Of a stretch of DNA of 15,946 bases, positions 14,230 to 15,946 are shown piece after piece. Location of the stretch: contig JBDVGI010000091.1 of the NCBI GenBank assembly GCA_039962885.1, forward strand, positions 1 through 15,946, in the 5' to 3' direction. Made by a program: the position numbers and the translations under genes. Positions within the stretch are counted from its first letter, which is position 1. Every line of letters begins with the position of its first letter. Origin of the DNA: Litorimonas sp039962885 (GTDB taxonomy: Bacteria; Pseudomonadota; Alphaproteobacteria; Caulobacterales; Maricaulaceae). The notes under the pieces are model-generated. The model did not search any database and was not told the DNA's origin. It saw nothing but the letters and a program-made list of their open reading frames with translations.

Positions 14230-14748
14230 ATGACTATACGCCCTATCTTAACCGTTCCAAACCCAGTTTTAAAAGAGGTTTCTAAACCCGTCAAAGCTGT
14301 CACTGATGAAACACGCACACTCATGGATGACATGGTCGAGTCTATGTATGCTGCAAGCGGTATTGGACTAGCGGCTGTACAAATTGGCGTTCCAGTCCAA
14401 GTCATCGTTATGGATTTAGCCCGCGACGAAGAAAAGCCTAATGTCAAATATTTCGTCAACCCTGAGATCCTCGAAGATGTCGATGCCCTTAAACCCTATG
14501 AGGAAGGCTGTCTTTCAGTCCCTGACGTCTTTGATACGGTCGAGCGCTCAGAGCGCGTGCAAATCACCTATTTAGATTACAATGGCGAGCGCGTTACAGA
14601 ATGGGCCGAAGGTCTTTATGCCGTTTGCATTCAACACGAAATGGACCACCTTAAAGGGATTGTGTTTATTGATTATCTTTCGCGCTTAAAACGTGAACGC
14701 GCCGTTAAAAAAGTGGTGAAGGCCGAGAAAATAAAGGCTGCGGGGTGA
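14230..14748 (+). CDS. def: Peptide deformylase
   Basis: A 172-residue metal-dependent deformylase that removes the N-formyl group from nascent proteins. The three family motifs are intact: GIGLAAVQ (44-51), EGCLSVP with metal ligand Cys94 (92-98), and QHEMDH with His136, catalytic Glu137 and His140. Val50 replaces the Pro often found in motif 1, a normal variation. The C-terminus is a Lys-rich tail. A 67-bp gap with no clear promoter separates it from the HAD gene. The AGGGG Shine-Dalgarno is very close to the ATG and may fold into a small hairpin. It pairs functionally with fmt, the next gene, which adds the formyl group that Def removes. Confidence 0.97.
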   Translation: MTIRPILTVPNPVLKEVSKPVKAVTDETRTLMDDMVESMYAASGIGLAAVQIGVPVQVIVMDLARDEEKPNVKYFVNPEILEDVDALKPYEEGCLSVPDVFDTVERSERVQITYLDYNGERVTEWAEGLYAVCIQHEMDHLKGIVFIDYLSRLKRERAVKKVVKAEKIKAAG

Positions 14749-14770
14749 TAGGTTTGATCATAACCTGTCA
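14746..14770 (+). terminator. Hairpin between def and fmt (possible weak attenuator)
   Basis: TGATAGGTT (14746-14754) and AACCTGTCA (14762-14770) form a 9-bp stem in RNA with one G-U pair and a 7-nt loop. The 5' arm begins with the def stop codon. The following ATCTGTTTTC is modestly U-rich. The stem is AT-rich and the tail short, so full termination is doubtful; an attenuator or RNA-processing/stability element is as likely. Confidence 0.35.
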
Positions 14771-14785
14771 ATCTGTTTTCATCAC

Positions 14786-15703
14786 ATGACCCTTTCCGTT
14801 GTTTTTATGGGTACGCCTGATTTTGCCGTACCTAGCCTCGCAGAATTGCTCGCCAGCGGTTTTGACGTCAAGTGCGTTTACACCCAACCGCCGCGCCGCG
14901 CGGGACGCGGAAAGCAGCTCACGAAATCGCCCGTCCATCAATTTGCGGAGATCATGGGAATTCCCGTTGAAACACCTGAGAACTTTCGCAAACCTTCGGT
15001 GATTAACACACTAGAAGCAGTTAACGCAGATGTCGCCTGTGTTGTCGCTTATGGCCAAATATTGCCGCAGCGCGCCTTAGAGGCCCCGCAATATGGATGC
15101 CTGAACTTGCACGGGTCTCTGCTGCCGCGTTGGCGCGGCGCTGCTCCCGTACAGCGCGCGATTATGGCAGGCGATACGGATACAGGCGTGCAAATCATGC
15201 AAATGGCCAAGGGGCTTGATACAGGCGATATATTGCTGTCTGAAACATTGCCTATCCAAAATGACGACACAGCCGCAAGCTTATCAGAGCGCATGTCGCG
15301 TATCGGCGCTGGCATGTGGCCGCGCGCCCTCGCCGCCCTTGAACGCGGCAGCTTAACCCCAATACCCCAAATAGGCGAACCAACATATGCTCATAAAATC
15401 GAAAAATCCGAAGCTCGTATAGATTGGAGCCAAACCGCAGCGCAATTAGACTGCCACATTCGCGGCCTAGCCCCCTTCCCTGGCGCGTGGTGCGAGATGG
15501 GTGGTAAACGCGTCAAGGTCCATATGGGAGCGGTAGAGAGCCAAGCAGGGACAGCAGGCGACGTTTTAGACGATAATTTATTAATCGCCTGCGGGTCTGA
15601 CGCGCTGCGTCTGACCCATGTTCAACCTGCGGGGAAATCCGTGATGAGCGCGCAAGATTTCCTGCGCGGGCATGATGTAGCCGTCGGCACAAAACTGTCT
15701 TAA
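14786..15703 (+). CDS. fmt: Methionyl-tRNA formyltransferase
   Basis: A 305-residue enzyme that formylates the initiator Met-tRNA using 10-formyl-tetrahydrofolate. The N-terminal domain starts VVFMGTPDFAVPSL (5-18). The catalytic set is Asn107 and His109 in NLHGSLLPRWRGAAP (107-121) and Asp145 in KGLDTGDILL. The C-terminal tRNA-binding domain (about 205-300) includes IEKSEARIDW and FPGAWCE. Length is standard. It starts 37 bp after def, beyond a hairpin, with no strong Shine-Dalgarno. Its stop codon shares one base with the truA start (TAATG). Confidence 0.97.
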   Translation: MTLSVVFMGTPDFAVPSLAELLASGFDVKCVYTQPPRRAGRGKQLTKSPVHQFAEIMGIPVETPENFRKPSVINTLEAVNADVACVVAYGQILPQRALEAPQYGCLNLHGSLLPRWRGAAPVQRAIMAGDTDTGVQIMQMAKGLDTGDILLSETLPIQNDDTAASLSERMSRIGAGMWPRALAALERGSLTPIPQIGEPTYAHKIEKSEARIDWSQTAAQLDCHIRGLAPFPGAWCEMGGKRVKVHMGAVESQAGTAGDVLDDNLLIACGSDALRLTHVQPAGKSVMSAQDFLRGHDVAVGTKLS

Positions 15704-15946
15704 TGCCGCGCTATAAACTCACCATAGAATATGATGGCGCGCCTTATATGGGCTGGCAGTGGCAAGACCACGGACCGTCTGTGCAAGGCGTCCTAGAGGC
15801 CGCCGCCGCCAAACTCAATAAAGGCAAACCCACCGAGGTTTACGGCTCTGGCCGAACGGATAGCGGCGTGCATGCGCTGGCCCAAATCGCGCACATGAAT
15901 TTGGAGGCTGAAATTCGCCCTGATAAATTACGAGATGCGATGAATT
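15703..15946 (+). CDS. truA: tRNA pseudouridine(38-40) synthase TruA (partial, N-terminus)
   Basis: The ATG at 15703 overlaps the last base of the fmt stop codon. The frame stays open for 81 codons to the window edge; the C-terminal two thirds are missing. The start MPRYKLTIEYDGAPYMGWQW and the catalytic motif GSGRTDSGVHALAQ (48-61), with the nucleophilic Asp53, identify TruA, which makes pseudouridine at positions 38-40 of the tRNA anticodon arm. The def-fmt-truA order is common in Alphaproteobacteria. Confidence 0.95.
   Translation, partial: MPRYKLTIEYDGAPYMGWQWQDHGPSVQGVLEAAAAKLNKGKPTEVYGSGRTDSGVHALAQIAHMNLEAEIRPDKLRDAMN

Overview
The window reads as chromosomal DNA of an alphaproteobacterium. 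The order rpmH-rnpA-yidC-engB-argB-HAD hydrolase, followed by def-fmt-truA, is the arrangement I associate with that class. Moderate-to-low GC and the accompanying families (DUF1036 protein, MerA-like flavoprotein with a TVP38 partner) suggest the Hyphomonadaceae/Maricaulales side, but I cannot fix the genus. I see no mobile elements, tRNA, rRNA, CRISPR or phage genes. Apart from the two edge-truncated genes, every gene looks intact.

Left block (1-3326): a GNAT acetyltransferase of the COG3818 type (cut by the window edge) sits just downstream of a DmpA/NylC-type P1 peptidase on the minus strand. Divergent from them is a lipoprotein gamma-glutamyltransferase. The peptidase and the transferase both belong to families that activate themselves by internal cleavage, and both act on unusual amide bonds, so a role in peptide or glutathione scavenging is plausible.

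Middle block (3412-8119, all minus strand, transcribed right to left): a secreted DUF547 protein, a TVP38/TMEM64 (DedA-like) membrane protein, a MerA-like FAD disulfide oxidoreductase, and a membrane histidine kinase with no response regulator in the window. The first three look like one operon. The kinase follows after 57 bp, and its ribosome binding site is folded into an 8-bp hairpin. This is the least characterised part of the window and the best candidate for an undescribed envelope or redox system.

Right block (8334-15946, plus strand): housekeeping genes for L34 (rpmH), the RNase P protein (rnpA), the membrane insertase YidC, the ribosome-assembly GTPase EngB and N-acetylglutamate kinase ArgB. 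Next come a secreted DUF1036/peptidoglycan-binding-like/DUF1036 protein starting on the base after the argB stop codon, a pyrimidine-5'-nucleotidase-like HAD hydrolase, peptide deformylase, Met-tRNA formyltransferase and the start of truA. Genes are tightly packed, with several overlaps or zero-length gaps. Small hairpins occur in the rpmH leader, over the def ribosome binding site and between def and fmt.
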